Positions 1 to 9,486 are shown, numbered from the stretch's first letter. The stretch is DNA of 64,000 nucleotides from Thioalkalivibrio sp. ALJ12 (GCF_000378305.1 NZ_KB899539.1:281854-345853), one strand, 5' to 3'. Notes: generated by a model not told the origin, from the letters alone. Numbers and translations are program-made.

Positions 1-1
1 C

Positions 2-520
2 GTTGTGGAGATCGAGTTTGATGTTCTGAGTGAACAGCCTGTGGTGGACGAGGCTGAACTCCGCTCAAAACCGCTTGATGCTCAGGACTGGTTTCCCCAG
101 GCCTCCGGCGTGACGATAGCGAGCGACGTGGCTGAGGTGCTGGAAGCTCGCTGGGCAGAGCGCGCGCAGCGCCCTGCATATTCGGCATCGATGGGCGTGG
201 TGGAAGGGAAGAGGCTATTGACCGTGGCGACGCGGTACGAGCGTAACCCAGAAGCGCGGCGGAAATGTCTGGAGCACTATGGGCTGACTTGCCAGGCCTG
301 TGGGATGTCCTTCGAAGAGCGATATGGGCCCATCGCAAAGGACCTAATTGAGGTTCACCACAACGTTCGCCTGTCCGACATCGGGAAGGAATATACCGTC
401 GATCCTGTCCATGACCTCATTCCGCTGTGCCCTAACTGTCACGCGGTGGTGCATAGGCAAGTACCGCCGCTTGCCGTGGACGAACTGAAGAAGCTCATCA
501 AGGCGCGGATGGGTGCGTAG
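2..520 (+). CDS. HNH endonuclease, C-terminal part (5' end outside window)
   Basis: The reading frame is open to the left edge, so the gene is 5'-partial; the GTG at base 5 is probably internal. The last 90 residues form an HNH nuclease domain: a CQAC zinc knuckle, then an EVHH motif, then LCPNCHAVVH carrying the second cysteine pair and the closing histidines. The upstream part (QASGVTIASDVAEVLEARW) resembles the linker that follows modified-base recognition domains in McrA-like HNH restriction enzymes, but the recognition domain is not in the window. Its position beside a type I restriction system suggests a DNA-cleaving defence role. The HNH call is firm; the modification-dependent specificity is inference. 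Confidence 0.8.
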   Translation, partial: VVEIEFDVLSEQPVVDEAELRSKPLDAQDWFPQASGVTIASDVAEVLEARWAERAQRPAYSASMGVVEGKRLLTVATRYERNPEARRKCLEHYGLTCQACGMSFEERYGPIAKDLIEVHHNVRLSDIGKEYTVDPVHDLIPLCPNCHAVVHRQVPPLAVDELKKLIKARMGA

Positions 521-697
521 CCTGACGGGCGCTCTTGGGCCTGCGGCCGCAATTGTTACCGTCACATAGCAGGGTTGTGGGTGGCCGATAAGGCGGCTGT
601 CGTTCCTCTGTTCGCCGCGTGCCTTCGTTTGCTGCAACAATGTCCCCATCACTGGGGCTTGGTGCCCGGCATGGAAGAACGAACAGGGGAGCAGGGC

Positions 698-2677
698 TTG
701 AACACGGAGAATCATTCAGAGACCGCCGCGTGGATCTGGTCGGTGGCGGATCTGCTGCGCGGTGACTTCAAGCAGTCGCAGTACGGGCGGGTGATCCTGC
801 CGTTCACGCTGCTGCGACGGCTGGAATGCGTGCTGGAGCCGACCAAGGATGGCGTGCTGGCTGCTGCCAAGGAGCACGAGAACAAGTCGGAGACGGTCCG
901 CGAGCAGTTTCTGCTGCGCGAGGCGGATCAGCCGTTTTTCAACACCTCGCCGCTGTCGCTCGCGAGTCTGTCGGACACGCAGACGGCCGAGGACCTGATG
1001 AGCTACATCGAGTCCTTCAGCAAGGACGCCCGCGAGATCTTCGACCACTTCCACTTCGAGGACTACGTCGAGCAGCTCGCCAGCAACAACCTGCTGTACC
1101 AGGTGGTGCAACGCTTCTCCGCCATCGACCTGCGCCCGGCTCGGATCTCCAACTTCGGTATGGGGCTGGTGTTCGAGGAGCTGATCCGCAAGTTCGCGGA
1201 GAGCTCCAACGAGACCGCCGGGGAGCACTTCACCCCGCGTGACGTGGTTCACCTGACCACCTCGCTGGTGCTCACCGGGCAGGACCACAAGCTCCAGCCG
1301 CACGGCATCGTCACCGTCTACGACCCGACCTGCGGAACCGGCGGCTTCCTGTCCGAGAGCGAGGAGTATATCCAGCAGATCAGCCAGGATGTCAGCGTGT
1401 CCCTGCACGGGCAGGAGCTGAACCCCGAGTCCTACGCCATCTGCAAGGCGGACATGCTCATCAAGGGCCAGGACGTCGAGAACATCAAGCTCGGCAACAC
1501 CCTGTCGGACGACCAGCACGCGGACGAGCACTTCGACTACATGCTCGCCAATCCGCCGTTCGGCGTGGAGTGGAAGAAGGTCCAGAAGCAGGTGGTGGAC
1601 GAGCACCAGCACAACGGCTTCAACGGCCGCTTCGGCCCCGGCCTGCCGCGCGTGTCCGACGGTTCGCTGCTGTTCCTGCTGCACCTGGTCAGCAAGATGC
1701 GGGACCCGCGCGAGGGTGGCTCGCGCATCGGCATCATCCTCAACGGCTCTCCGCTGTTCACCGGCGGGGCCGGTAGTGGCGAGTCCGAGATCCGCCGCTA
1801 CCTGCTGCAGCACGACATGGTGGAGGCCATCATCGGTCTGCCCACCGACATGTTCTACAACACCGGCATCGCCACCTACATCTGGGTGCTGAACAACAAC
1901 AAGTCGGCCGAGCGCCGCGGCCGCGTACAGCTCATCGACGCCACCGAGCGCTACGCCAAGATGCGCAAGTCGCTCGGCTCCAAACGCCAGTTCATCGACG
2001 ACGCCAATATCGATGCCATCGTGCGCAGCTACGGCGCCTTCGAAGAGAGCGACAAGAGCAAGATCTTCCCGAACGAGGCCTTCGGCTACCGCCGCATTAC
2101 GGTCGAACGACCGCTGCGCCTGAATTTTCAGGCCAGCCCCGAGCGCATCGAACGCATGCTGGCCGAAAAGCCGATCCAGAAGCTGGACGAGACCACCCGC
2201 CTGGGCGTGCAGGCCGCCTGCGAGCGCCTGGACGCCGAGCGCGTATACACCAACCGCGAGGCCTTCCTGCAAGACCTGAAGGCCCAGTTGAAGGCGCTGG
2301 ACGTGAAGCTGCCCGCCACCGCGCTGAAGGCCGTGTGGAACGGCCTGAGCGAACGCGACCCGGAAGCCGACATCTGCACCGACAGGAAGGGCCACCCGGA
2401 ACCGGACAGCGACCTGCGCGACACCGAGAACGTCCCGCTGGGAGAGCACGTGTTCGAGTACTTCGAACGCGAGGTGAAACCGCACGTCCCCGACGCCTGG
2501 ATCGACCAGGACAAGCGCGACGAGCAGGACGGCGAAATCGGCATCGTCGGCTTCGAGATCCCCTTCAACCGCCACTTCTACGTGTTCCAGCCCCCGCGGC
2601 CGCTGGAAGAGATCGATGCCGACCTGAAGGCCGTCACCACCCGCATCAAGCAGATGATCGAGGAGCTGTCGGCGTGA
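698..2677 (+). CDS. hsdM: Type I restriction-modification DNA methyltransferase subunit HsdM
   Basis: N6-adenine methyltransferase subunit of a type I R-M complex (M2S, or R2M2S with HsdR). The S-adenosylmethionine motif DPTCGTGGF lies near residue 209 and the catalytic NPPFG near residue 285. I prefer the TTG start at 698 because AGGGGAG sits 6 nt upstream and the protein then begins [20 protein letters not shown], a typical HsdM start; the ATG at 671 and the GTG at 575 are in-frame alternatives. With this start the protein has 659 residues. The stop overlaps the GTG start of hsdS, so the two are translationally coupled. The cognate hsdR is separated by four inserted genes. Confidence 0.93.
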   Translation: MNTENHSETAAWIWSVADLLRGDFKQSQYGRVILPFTLLRRLECVLEPTKDGVLAAAKEHENKSETVREQFLLREADQPFFNTSPLSLASLSDTQTAEDLMSYIESFSKDAREIFDHFHFEDYVEQLASNNLLYQVVQRFSAIDLRPARISNFGMGLVFEELIRKFAESSNETAGEHFTPRDVVHLTTSLVLTGQDHKLQPHGIVTVYDPTCGTGGFLSESEEYIQQISQDVSVSLHGQELNPESYAICKADMLIKGQDVENIKLGNTLSDDQHADEHFDYMLANPPFGVEWKKVQKQVVDEHQHNGFNGRFGPGLPRVSDGSLLFLLHLVSKMRDPREGGSRIGIILNGSPLFTGGAGSGESEIRRYLLQHDMVEAIIGLPTDMFYNTGIATYIWVLNNNKSAERRGRVQLIDATERYAKMRKSLGSKRQFIDDANIDAIVRSYGAFEESDKSKIFPNEAFGYRRITVERPLRLNFQASPERIERMLAEKPIQKLDETTRLGVQAACERLDAERVYTNREAFLQDLKAQLKALDVKLPATALKAVWNGLSERDPEADICTDRKGHPEPDSDLRDTENVPLGEHVFEYFEREVKPHVPDAWIDQDKRDEQDGEIGIVGFEIPFNRHFYVFQPPRPLEEIDADLKAVTTRIKQMIEELSA

Positions 2678-4092
2678 GTTTCCCGAAGTATCCCGAGTAC
2701 AAGGACTCCGGCGTCGAATGGCTGGGCGAGGTGCCGGCGCATTGGGCCCTTTCAAGAGTAAAATATGATTCTCACGTGAAAGCCCGTATTGGCTGGCATG
2801 GGCTTACCAGTGATGAATTTACAGAAGTGGGTCCGTATCTTGTGACAGGGAGTGACTTCAAAGGGAAGTCTGTTTGTTGGTCGGAATGTTATCATTGCAC
2901 TGAGGAGCGGTACGCCCAAGACCCTCATATCCAGCTGAAAGAAGGCGATCTTCTAATAACCAAAGATGGAACTATTGGTAAGTTGATTCTGGTTGAAGGG
3001 CTTCCTGGTAAGGCCACCCTAAATAGTGGTATTTTTGTTGTTCGCCCGCTGAAAGAAAAATACTCGACTCGATTCTATTATTGGTTGCTACAGTCTCGTG
3101 TTTTTAAGGACTATATCGGCATACACAGAACTGGTAGCACGATCCTTCACTTGTATCAGGAGACATTCGAGAATCTTGCCTATGCGCTGCCGCCGGTTAC
3201 TGAGCAGACGCGTATAGTTGCCTTCCTTGATAACGAGACTGGGAAGATCGATACGCTGATCGAGGAACAGCGGCGACTGGTCGAGCTGCTGAAGGAGAAG
3301 CGGCAGGCGGTGATCTCCCACGCCGTCACCAAGGGCCTTGACCCCAACGTGCCCATGAAGGACTCCGGCGTCGACTGGCTGGGCGAGGTGCCCGCGCATT
3401 GGGAGATTCGGAAGCTGTCTACCGTTACGGAAAAGATTACGAATGGATATGTTGGGCCGACGCGGGATATTTTCGTCAGTGAAGGGGTTCCCTATCTTCA
3501 GTCCCTTCATATCAAGAATAATCAGATCGTTTTTTCACCCAAGTATTTCGTGTCTGAAGAGTGGAGTCGCCTTCACCATAAATCGATATTGCGGGCAGGG
3601 GATGTCCTGATTGTGCAGACTGGTGATATTGGCCAGGTGGCGGTGGTCACTAAGGAGTTTACAGGTTCGAACTGCCACGCATTGATCGTCGTGTCACCAG
3701 TTTCCGAGTTTTTATATGGGGTATGGCTATCTTGGGTATTGAACTCGGATTATGGCTATAACTCCCTGCTTTCTATAAAGACAGGAGCTCTACATCCTCA
3801 CCTTAATTGCGGGTACGTGAAAGATGTTTATGTACCTCTTCCGCCACTTGGGGAGCAATATGATTTGGTCGGTCATATAGAACGTGAGTTAGAGAGTTTT
3901 TCGGGCCTAATATCTGAAGCAGAAAAGGCCAAGTATTTGCTTCAGGAAAGGCGATCAGCCCTGATCTCCGCCGCCGTCACCGGCAAGATCGATGTCCGCG
4001 GCTGGTCGGCCGGGGCCGAGACGAAAGAGCCGGAACTGGCGATGGTCGCCGAGGAGTCAGCGGGGTATTCGGCGCGAGGCGGTGCGGCATGA
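2674..4092 (+). CDS. hsdS: Type I restriction-modification specificity subunit HsdS
   Basis: Sequence-recognition subunit that directs HsdM and HsdR. The GTG start overlaps the hsdM stop (GTGA) and gives 472 residues. The layout is the family pattern of two target-recognition domains (about residues 28-190 and 245-425), each preceded by a nearly identical [15 protein letters not shown] segment and followed by helical spacers ending [10 protein letters not shown] and [10 protein letters not shown]. The two recognition domains are clearly AT-richer than the conserved spacers and than hsdM, as expected if recognition domains are exchanged between strains. The gene overlaps the next one by ATGA. 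The recognised DNA site cannot be read from the sequence. Confidence 0.93.
   Translation: MSFPKYPEYKDSGVEWLGEVPAHWALSRVKYDSHVKARIGWHGLTSDEFTEVGPYLVTGSDFKGKSVCWSECYHCTEERYAQDPHIQLKEGDLLITKDGTIGKLILVEGLPGKATLNSGIFVVRPLKEKYSTRFYYWLLQSRVFKDYIGIHRTGSTILHLYQETFENLAYALPPVTEQTRIVAFLDNETGKIDTLIEEQRRLVELLKEKRQAVISHAVTKGLDPNVPMKDSGVDWLGEVPAHWEIRKLSTVTEKITNGYVGPTRDIFVSEGVPYLQSLHIKNNQIVFSPKYFVSEEWSRLHHKSILRAGDVLIVQTGDIGQVAVVTKEFTGSNCHALIVVSPVSEFLYGVWLSWVLNSDYGYNSLLSIKTGALHPHLNCGYVKDVYVPLPPLGEQYDLVGHIERELESFSGLISEAEKAKYLLQERRSALISAAVTGKIDVRGWSAGAETKEPELAMVAEESAGYSARGGAA
2701..2746 (+). repeat. HsdS conserved repeat, copy 1
   Basis: This 46-nt direct repeat encodes [15 protein letters not shown] just before the first target-recognition domain. 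It matches the second copy at 3358-3403 at 44 of 46 positions by eye. Such repeats give homologous recombination a place to swap recognition domains. Confidence 0.85.
3358..3403 (+). repeat. HsdS conserved repeat, copy 2
   Basis: Second copy of the repeat at 2701-2746, encoding [15 protein letters not shown] before the second target-recognition domain. The two copies differ only at the third bases of one Glu/Asp codon and one Pro codon. Confidence 0.85.
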
Positions 4093-5039
4093 GCCAGGGC
4101 CGCAGCATCCGCCTGTTCCTGGTGGACGGTACGCCGCACGGGCTGCTGACGGCGGAGATCATGAACTGGACCGGGCATGTGCTTACCGGGCCGCGCGGCA
4201 AGCTGAGCGAGCTGGTGCAGCGTCCGGAGTGCGGCCGCACCGGCGTGTACTTTCTGGTCGGGCCGGATGCGGAAAACAGCGCGCGCCCGCAGGTGTACAT
4301 CGGCGAATCGGATGATGTCGGCAAGCGACTCAAGCAGCACAACCGCACCGAGGAACAGGGCGGCAAGGACTTCTGGGAGAAGGTCTGCCTGATCACCAGC
4401 AAGGACCAGAACCTGACCAAGGCCCATGTGAAGTACCTGGAGAGCCTGCTGATCCAGCAGGCCCAGCGCGTGGGCCGCTGCACTCTGGTCAACGGGACCC
4501 GCCACGACTACATCGGCCTGCCCGAGGCCGACCAGGCCGACATGGCCTTCTTCCTGGAACAGATCCGTACCGTGCTCCCTGTACTCGGCTTCGAGTTCCT
4601 GCGCGATGCGAGCCGGCCGCCTTCCCACGAATTGAAGGATGGCGCAGCGACAAGTGCCGCGGATGTTTCGGAATCCCCCCGGTTCCGCCTGTCCCTGCCC
4701 AAGCACGGCATAACCGCATTCGGGCAGGAGGCGGAGGGTGAGTTCTTTGTGCTGGAAGGCTCAATTGCGCGGTCGGAGTGGGTGGGCCCCGCCCACGGCT
4801 ATCAACGCCTGCATCAGCAGCTCTGTGAGGAAGGCGTGGTCGTGGGAGGCGAGGATGGACTGCTGCGGTTTACCCGCGACTACGCCTTTTCCAGCCCAAG
4901 TGCCGCTGCGGCTATGGTGAGTGGACGAACAGCCAATGGCCGCGCTGAATGGAAGCGGGAGGACACCGGCCAGTCCTACGGGGAGTGGCAGGACCAGTTG
5001 GTTAGCGAAGTGGCCGGAGCCGACGGGGACGAGCCTTAA
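4089..5039 (+). CDS. GIY-YIG nuclease family protein with C-terminal DUF4357
   Basis: A 316-residue protein. The GIY-YIG fold is visible at residues 52-85 as GVYFLVG, then VYIGESDDVGKRLKQH, in which GVY and VYIG replace the classical GIY and YIG. The C-terminal 100 residues are DUF4357 (FFVLEGSIARSEW, then GRAEWKREDTGQSYGEW). ATGA overlap with hsdS shows co-transcription with hsdMS. Proteins of this architecture often sit beside type I R-M genes, but their role there is not established; an accessory nuclease is a fair guess. A decayed copy of the DUF4357 end lies at 8936-9030, beyond the next gene. The 168 bases after this gene hold no convincing ORF. Confidence 0.85.
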   Translation: MSQGRSIRLFLVDGTPHGLLTAEIMNWTGHVLTGPRGKLSELVQRPECGRTGVYFLVGPDAENSARPQVYIGESDDVGKRLKQHNRTEEQGGKDFWEKVCLITSKDQNLTKAHVKYLESLLIQQAQRVGRCTLVNGTRHDYIGLPEADQADMAFFLEQIRTVLPVLGFEFLRDASRPPSHELKDGAATSAADVSESPRFRLSLPKHGITAFGQEAEGEFFVLEGSIARSEWVGPAHGYQRLHQQLCEEGVVVGGEDGLLRFTRDYAFSSPSAAAAMVSGRTANGRAEWKREDTGQSYGEWQDQLVSEVAGADGDEP

Positions 5040-5207
5040 CAACAGAGAGCATCATGGCAGGCAGAGGAAGCATTTCTTCTTCGTGCCAGCGCGGAATCTG
5101 GATGGGTGGCGGGGCCGACCGGGACCAAATGGTCAAAGTCGGGCCAGACCTCAGGGAGAAAGAAGTATTCTTCTCCGCGACGACACCACAAGACCACTGA
5201 CCCCTGT

Positions 5208-8200
5208 ATGAATCGACCGTACCTCCAGAAGCGCTTCCGAGAACTGGAAGCATTGTTTCGCACACAGGCTTGCGATCCCAATGTCTTGCGCGCATTGCTG
5301 GCTGAGCTTGATCACCGCCGGACGCCAAAGGCGAGGGGGCTGCGCGAGCGCGTGGAGGCCGCGCTGCGCGATGTGTCCAAAGACTTCGAGTTGGTATCTC
5401 CTACCGCTCAGGACTTCGAGTCCCGTCAAGATACTCGGCCGGAGCCATCTAGAAAGGCAACGGCCCCGGCCGTTCCTGACCCGAGTGAGGTGCTACCCAA
5501 CGAGTTCCGCAGGGTTGCTGCCCGTGGATGCACAGGCCGCCCAGCCAAGTACGTACCAAAGCTGAAGACGGACCTTAAGCTCGCCGAAGCAGAGGCATCG
5601 CGCGCGGCGCGCTATGTAGATGGGCTCGAACTGCTGGTCGAGGAGATACGGCGCAAGGGGTACGGCGAGCTCCGGATAGAACTAGAGAACGGCCTGCGAA
5701 AGCCCTTGGACGGCAGCAAATGCGGCTATCTGTTCGACTTCAGTGAGGAAGCCAACCTGTTCGAGGGTGCGGAGGTCCAGGTGGTCGTCGGCGGTCGTAT
5801 GGCCCCCGGGCAGGTCGTCTCATTGTTGCCGAACAAATTGCTGCTGGCCCTCGATGAGGATTTTGGCGAGCACTTGAACCACTGTTTGCTCAAGACGGAC
5901 AGCGCTGCGCTACTGGTCTCCCTGAAGGATCGCCTGTCGCAGGCTGAAAAACGGGAGCTGACGGGGTTCAACACATCGTTGGCCGAGAACGTGCTGGAAG
6001 GGGCGCCGCGAATCTTGGAGCGTGTGCCCTTGCCTCGGGTGGCGGATAATTACGGGCTCAACACTAAGCAGGTGCAGGGCGTCGAACGAGGCCTGGGTAG
6101 CGAGGCACTCTATCTCTGGGGGCCACCGGGGACAGGCAAGACGCAGACGCTCGCGGCGCTAGTGCACTCCTTGTACGCGCAGGGGAAGCGGGTCCTGGTC
6201 TGTTCGAACACCAATCAGGCCGTGGACCAACTGCTGCTCAAACTCGCTCGAGTACTTCAGGCTCATGATCCTCAGGTTCTCGATACGGGTCATGTGGTTC
6301 GTGTGGGCCGAATTAGTCACAACGAGCTTCAGGGCGAGTTCAGCGCGTACGTTGGTCTTGAGGGCATCGTCGAGCGCAAGTCAGAGTCTCTGCGTGAACG
6401 TAAGGCCGAGGTGGAGCGCCAGCTTGCTTGCCTTGCTCAGACTGTGGAGGGCGCGCAGGGCCTGCTGGAAGTGTTCAAGCGGTTGGACCAGTACCAACGC
6501 AGCCTGGAAAAAATTCGGCAGTCGGAGGCAGAGGCACGCAAGCGCGAGACGGACAGTCTCGACGCGATTGAAAGGAAGGAAGCTACGCTGACGCAACTGC
6601 GTCAGGAGCTGGATGCACGTGCGGCCGCCGGCATGCTCCGCCGCATGCTTATGCGTAGTGAGCAGAATGTGCGGGAGGACATACAGAGAAATGAGCGTGC
6701 GCTTCGTGTGGCGCAAGATGAGGCGGCGACCGCAAAAGCGGATTGTGAACGGCTTGCTCGGAAGTTTTCTGATGCGCAGGGGGCTATTGCGCGCATGCAG
6801 GAACACTTGAGAGGCCAGGATCGCACCGCACTGGCGCGGCAGGTGGAGGAGTATGAGAAGCAGCGCCAGCCTTTTAGCGAAGAACTGGCCGACCTGAATC
6901 GTCAGATCGACGATGTTCAGCGTACTGCTCTTGAGCAGGCGCGCGTCATCGGGGCCACTGTGACCAAGAGCTATCTTAGCCCTTCTCTGTTTTCCGGCTT
7001 CGACGCGGTTGTTATCGACGAAGCATCCATGATTCTGCCACCGGCAGTGTTCTACGCTTCGGGCCTTGCTAAAGAGAAAGTTGTGGTTGCGGGCGACTTC
7101 GCCCAGTTGCCACCGATTGTGCAGACGGAGCAGCAGGCATTGGCGGATTTGTTTGCAACTACCGTGTTTGCGACGGCAGGTATCGAGAAACAGTGCGCGG
7201 ATGGGGCCCTTGATGAGCGTGTTGTCATGCTGGATGAGCAGTACCGTATGGATCCAGCTATCTGTGGACTCATCTCTGGACTGTTCTACCGCGGTCAACT
7301 CCGGACAGGAGACAGAGAGAAGAAGGAAAAGGCGCCGCCTGATCCTTTCGCGGGACCACTGACGGTCATCGATACATCGAGGATCTGGCCATTCGCAGCA
7401 CGCGACCGCGTAAAGTCCAGATTCAACATGATGCATGCTCTGGCCGCGCGTAACCTTTGTCGCTATTTGAAGCGAGAGGGCTTCATCGAAGGCACGACAG
7501 ACCTTGGTATCTGTACGCCGTACGCTGCTCAGGCGAAGCTGTTCCGGAAGATCCTCTCCGGCGAAGGCCTAGGGGACAGCATCGCGGCGGGTACGGTGCA
7601 CCGCTACCAGGGTGACGAGAAGAACATGATGCTGCTCGATCTGGTCGACAGCGTCGGCGACCCCAATGCCGGAATTTTCCTCCAAGCGACGGCGATGGCC
7701 GATGCAGGTGCCAAGCTGTTCAATGTCGCGGTGAGCCGAGCCGAGAATCATTTGGTCGTGCTTGCGAACCTGACCTACCTTGATGAAAAACTTCCATGCG
7801 ACGCGTATCTGCGTGAGATCCTGTACGAGATGCAGCGGAAGGGTCGTGTCATTGACGTGCAGGAGGTTCTCGACCTCTATCCGATTGAAGAGGATTTGCC
7901 ATCGCGCACCCACATGTCGGCGGACTTGAACTTCCGTCACGGTGCTGTCAGCCAGCGCGAGTTTGAGGCTCTGGCTCAGGAAGACATGACTGAGGCAAAA
8001 CAGTCGATCACGATCTTTTCTGGCTTTATTACGCCGAGGCGCGTTGCGAGTTACGGCGACCTTTTCCGCCGCAAACTCGCTGAAGGGCTGAAGATTCGCT
8101 GTGTTACCCGCCCGCCGCGGGACAACGGCTCGATCCCGGAAGAACAGGGACGTGAGGCCCTTCGAGCGCTGGAGGGTATTGGCGTAACGATCGATCTTAG

Positions 8201-8750
8201 GCGTTACATCCATCAAAAGTTGGTGTTGATCGATGACCAGATAGCTTGGATTGGTTCTCTGAACCCGTTATCCCATACCGCCCGCACTGAAGAGATCATG
8301 ATGCGGATGGACAACCGTGAAGCGGTTCAGCAAATCATCGAGCTTGTAACGGTTACCCGTGCAAAGGAGGTTGAGGTACACCAGAAAGAGAATCCGGCCT
8401 GTGGTAGCTGTGGAGGATGGACGATCTATGCCATGGGGCGTTATGGGCCTTACTTCGCGTGTGAAAGTGAATGTGGTTGGACTCAAAGCTTCGACCGATC
8501 CAGCAGGGCCCCGAAGAAGGTTTCTGGGGGAAAAGGCGGTGAGCCAAAGCCAGCCGTGAACGGGCCCGCGTGTCCGAAGTGTGGCAAAACCACACGCCTC
8601 AGAGAGGGCCGATACGGACATTTTTATGGATGCGTCAAGTATCCCGAGTGCAACGGGACGGCACAAGTTAAGGGCAAGAAAACTACTGGACGGGTTAAGG
8701 CGAAAAAGTCTAGTGAACGGGGACGAAAGGTGAAACGGCGCGTTGTATAA
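5208..8750 (+). CDS. Superfamily 1 (COG1112-type) helicase fused to phospholipase D-like nuclease and zinc ribbons; Mokosh type II-like
   Basis: A protein of about 1180 residues. The Walker A motif GPPGTGKT is at residues 305-312. A long charged coiled-coil insertion (about 385-590) is followed by Walker B VVIDEAS near 602, GDFAQLPPI, DEQYRMDP, VHRYQGDEK and NVAVSRAENH, the full set of Upf1/Dna2-like helicase motifs. A phospholipase D-like nuclease domain follows, with one HxK site (IHQKLVLIDD near 1001, then GSLN). Two topoisomerase-type zinc ribbons close the protein (CGSCGG near 1064, CPKCGK near 1122) before a lysine-rich tail. A helicase-PLD fusion is the known architecture of the antiphage protein of Mokosh type II; the zinc ribbons need comparison. 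The ATG at 5208 is chosen because upstream sequence looks non-coding; no clear ribosome site is visible. Confidence 0.82.
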   Translation: MNRPYLQKRFRELEALFRTQACDPNVLRALLAELDHRRTPKARGLRERVEAALRDVSKDFELVSPTAQDFESRQDTRPEPSRKATAPAVPDPSEVLPNEFRRVAARGCTGRPAKYVPKLKTDLKLAEAEASRAARYVDGLELLVEEIRRKGYGELRIELENGLRKPLDGSKCGYLFDFSEEANLFEGAEVQVVVGGRMAPGQVVSLLPNKLLLALDEDFGEHLNHCLLKTDSAALLVSLKDRLSQAEKRELTGFNTSLAENVLEGAPRILERVPLPRVADNYGLNTKQVQGVERGLGSEALYLWGPPGTGKTQTLAALVHSLYAQGKRVLVCSNTNQAVDQLLLKLARVLQAHDPQVLDTGHVVRVGRISHNELQGEFSAYVGLEGIVERKSESLRERKAEVERQLACLAQTVEGAQGLLEVFKRLDQYQRSLEKIRQSEAEARKRETDSLDAIERKEATLTQLRQELDARAAAGMLRRMLMRSEQNVREDIQRNERALRVAQDEAATAKADCERLARKFSDAQGAIARMQEHLRGQDRTALARQVEEYEKQRQPFSEELADLNRQIDDVQRTALEQARVIGATVTKSYLSPSLFSGFDAVVIDEASMILPPAVFYASGLAKEKVVVAGDFAQLPPIVQTEQQALADLFATTVFATAGIEKQCADGALDERVVMLDEQYRMDPAICGLISGLFYRGQLRTGDREKKEKAPPDPFAGPLTVIDTSRIWPFAARDRVKSRFNMMHALAARNLCRYLKREGFIEGTTDLGICTPYAAQAKLFRKILSGEGLGDSIAAGTVHRYQGDEKNMMLLDLVDSVGDPNAGIFLQATAMADAGAKLFNVAVSRAENHLVVLANLTYLDEKLPCDAYLREILYEMQRKGRVIDVQEVLDLYPIEEDLPSRTHMSADLNFRHGAVSQREFEALAQEDMTEAKQSITIFSGFITPRRVASYGDLFRRKLAEGLKIRCVTRPPRDNGSIPEEQGREALRALEGIGVTIDLRRYIHQKLVLIDDQIAWIGSLNPLSHTARTEEIMMRMDNREAVQQIIELVTVTRAKEVEVHQKENPACGSCGGWTIYAMGRYGPYFACESECGWTQSFDRSSRAPKKVSGGKGGEPKPAVNGPACPKCGKTTRLREGRYGHFYGCVKYPECNGTAQVKGKKTTGRVKAKKSSERGRKVKRRVV

Positions 8751-8861
8751 GCGAAGCTTCGCGACGCGCTCGTCCGATACTCTCTTTCGCCGATCCTTGA
8801 GTCACCGAGACATGGGATAGCATCGGTACAGTGTCTACCATGGGGCGTCCCGGATGGTAAC

Positions 8862-8915
8862 GGCACCCGCGCCCGCCACTTGATTGCAACGCGGGTGCCA
8901 GCCCCAGTGCTGGCG
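8862..8915. repeat. Tandem inverted repeats (REP-like hairpins)
   Basis: GGCACCCGCG (8862-8871) pairs perfectly with CGCGGGTGCC (8890-8899). It is followed, with overlap, by GCCAGC (8897-8902) pairing with GCTGGC (8910-8915). There is no T-run, so it is not a classical terminator. It may be an extragenic palindromic element or an mRNA 3'-end stabiliser for the helicase gene upstream. Confidence 0.5.
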
Positions 8916-8935
8916 CGGGACCTGTAGTGCGAAGG

Positions 8936-9030
8936 GTGGCCAACGGCCGCATCGAGTGGAAACGTGAGGACACCGTCCAAAACCTACGGCGAATGGGCAG
9001 GAGCAGTTGGTCACCGAAGCCGCAGAAGGC
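8936..9030 (+). pseudogene. Relic of a DUF4357/GIY-YIG gene 3' end
   Basis: The sequence aligns with the end of the GIY-YIG/DUF4357 gene at about 4925-5025. Both encode a stretch of the form ANGRxEWKREDT and then, after frame correction, a YGEWQ-QLV-E segment. Two single-base insertions relative to the intact gene (around 8981-8984 and 8997) break the frame, and the rest of the gene is missing. A second GIY-YIG gene therefore once stood on this side of the helicase, or the region was duplicated and decayed. The surrounding gap 8751-9222 otherwise holds the palindromes above and the brnT promoter. Confidence 0.65.
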
Positions 9031-9184
9031 ACTCTAGAAGTTCTCTGATCCACCGCATGTGTTACCGGCGAGCGATCAATTTCGCACGCGGTTGGTCGGT
9101 TCCTGCTCCTGGCGGAACACGCGCATGTTCAGCCGACCGACTGCGCGGCACCCGCTGGCGGTTGGCGGTGTCGCGCCTAAACCG

Positions 9185-9214
9185 TTCCTTCCGAATGAGC
9201 GGAAAAGGTATAAT
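9185..9214 (+). promoter_or_regulatory. Putative sigma-70 promoter of brnTA
   Basis: A perfect -10 hexamer TATAAT lies at 9209-9214, with a weak -35 (TTCCTT, 9185-9190) 18 nt upstream. Transcription should begin around 9219-9223, practically at the first codon of brnT, so the mRNA would have almost no leader. Confidence 0.5.
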
Positions 9215-9222
9215 TACCACTC

Positions 9223-9486
9223 ATAGCTGAGTTTCAGTTTGACGAGGCCAAAAGCAGGGCCAATCTGGAAAAGCACGGTATCGATTTCGAGACCGCCCAG
9301 GCGCTGTGGGAAGACCCGAACCTGCTGGAGATCCGGGCAAGGTCCGAGGGCGAGCCGCGATTCCTGCTGATCGGGAAGATTGCTGGAAGACACTGGTCGG
9401 CTGTCGTCACCTACAGGGAAGGCCGTACTCGCCTGATCTCCGTCAGGCGCTCCCGCAGGAAGGAGGTGGAGCTCTATGAAAGCTAA
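9223..9486 (+). CDS. brnT: BrnT-family ribonuclease toxin (non-canonical ATA start or start-codon mutant)
   Basis: The frame translates as a complete BrnT, the RNase toxin of a type II toxin-antitoxin pair: FDEAKSRANLEKHGIDF, then ALWEDP, GEPRFLLIGKIAGRHWSAV and RLISVRRSRRKEVELY, about 87 residues. No ATG, GTG or TTG occurs in frame between the upstream stop (TAA at 9211-9213) and the body of the protein. At the position where BrnT normally starts (M-A-E-F-x-F) the codon is ATA (9223-9225). Either translation starts at ATA on a nearly leaderless mRNA, or the toxin has lost its start. Its end overlaps brnA by 11 nt, the usual arrangement. Confidence 0.8.
   Translation: MAEFQFDEAKSRANLEKHGIDFETAQALWEDPNLLEIRARSEGEPRFLLIGKIAGRHWSAVVTYREGRTRLISVRRSRRKEVELYES

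Noticed and set aside
716-2755. 679-codon minus-strand ORF opposite hsdM
   Set aside because: It is a shadow frame of GC-rich coding DNA; the + strand carries an unmistakable methyltransferase. The same applies to the long minus-strand frames opposite hsdR, purL, soxB, flhA and cheA.
5053-5202. Short ORF of about 50 codons between the GIY-YIG and helicase genes
   Set aside because: It has no recognisable family, no ribosome site and unremarkable codon use; probably non-coding.
9078-9092. TCAATTTCGCAC shared with bases near 15931
   Set aside because: The 12-base match with partial flanking similarity could be two ends of an IS21-like relic, but no transposase or terminal repeats support it.
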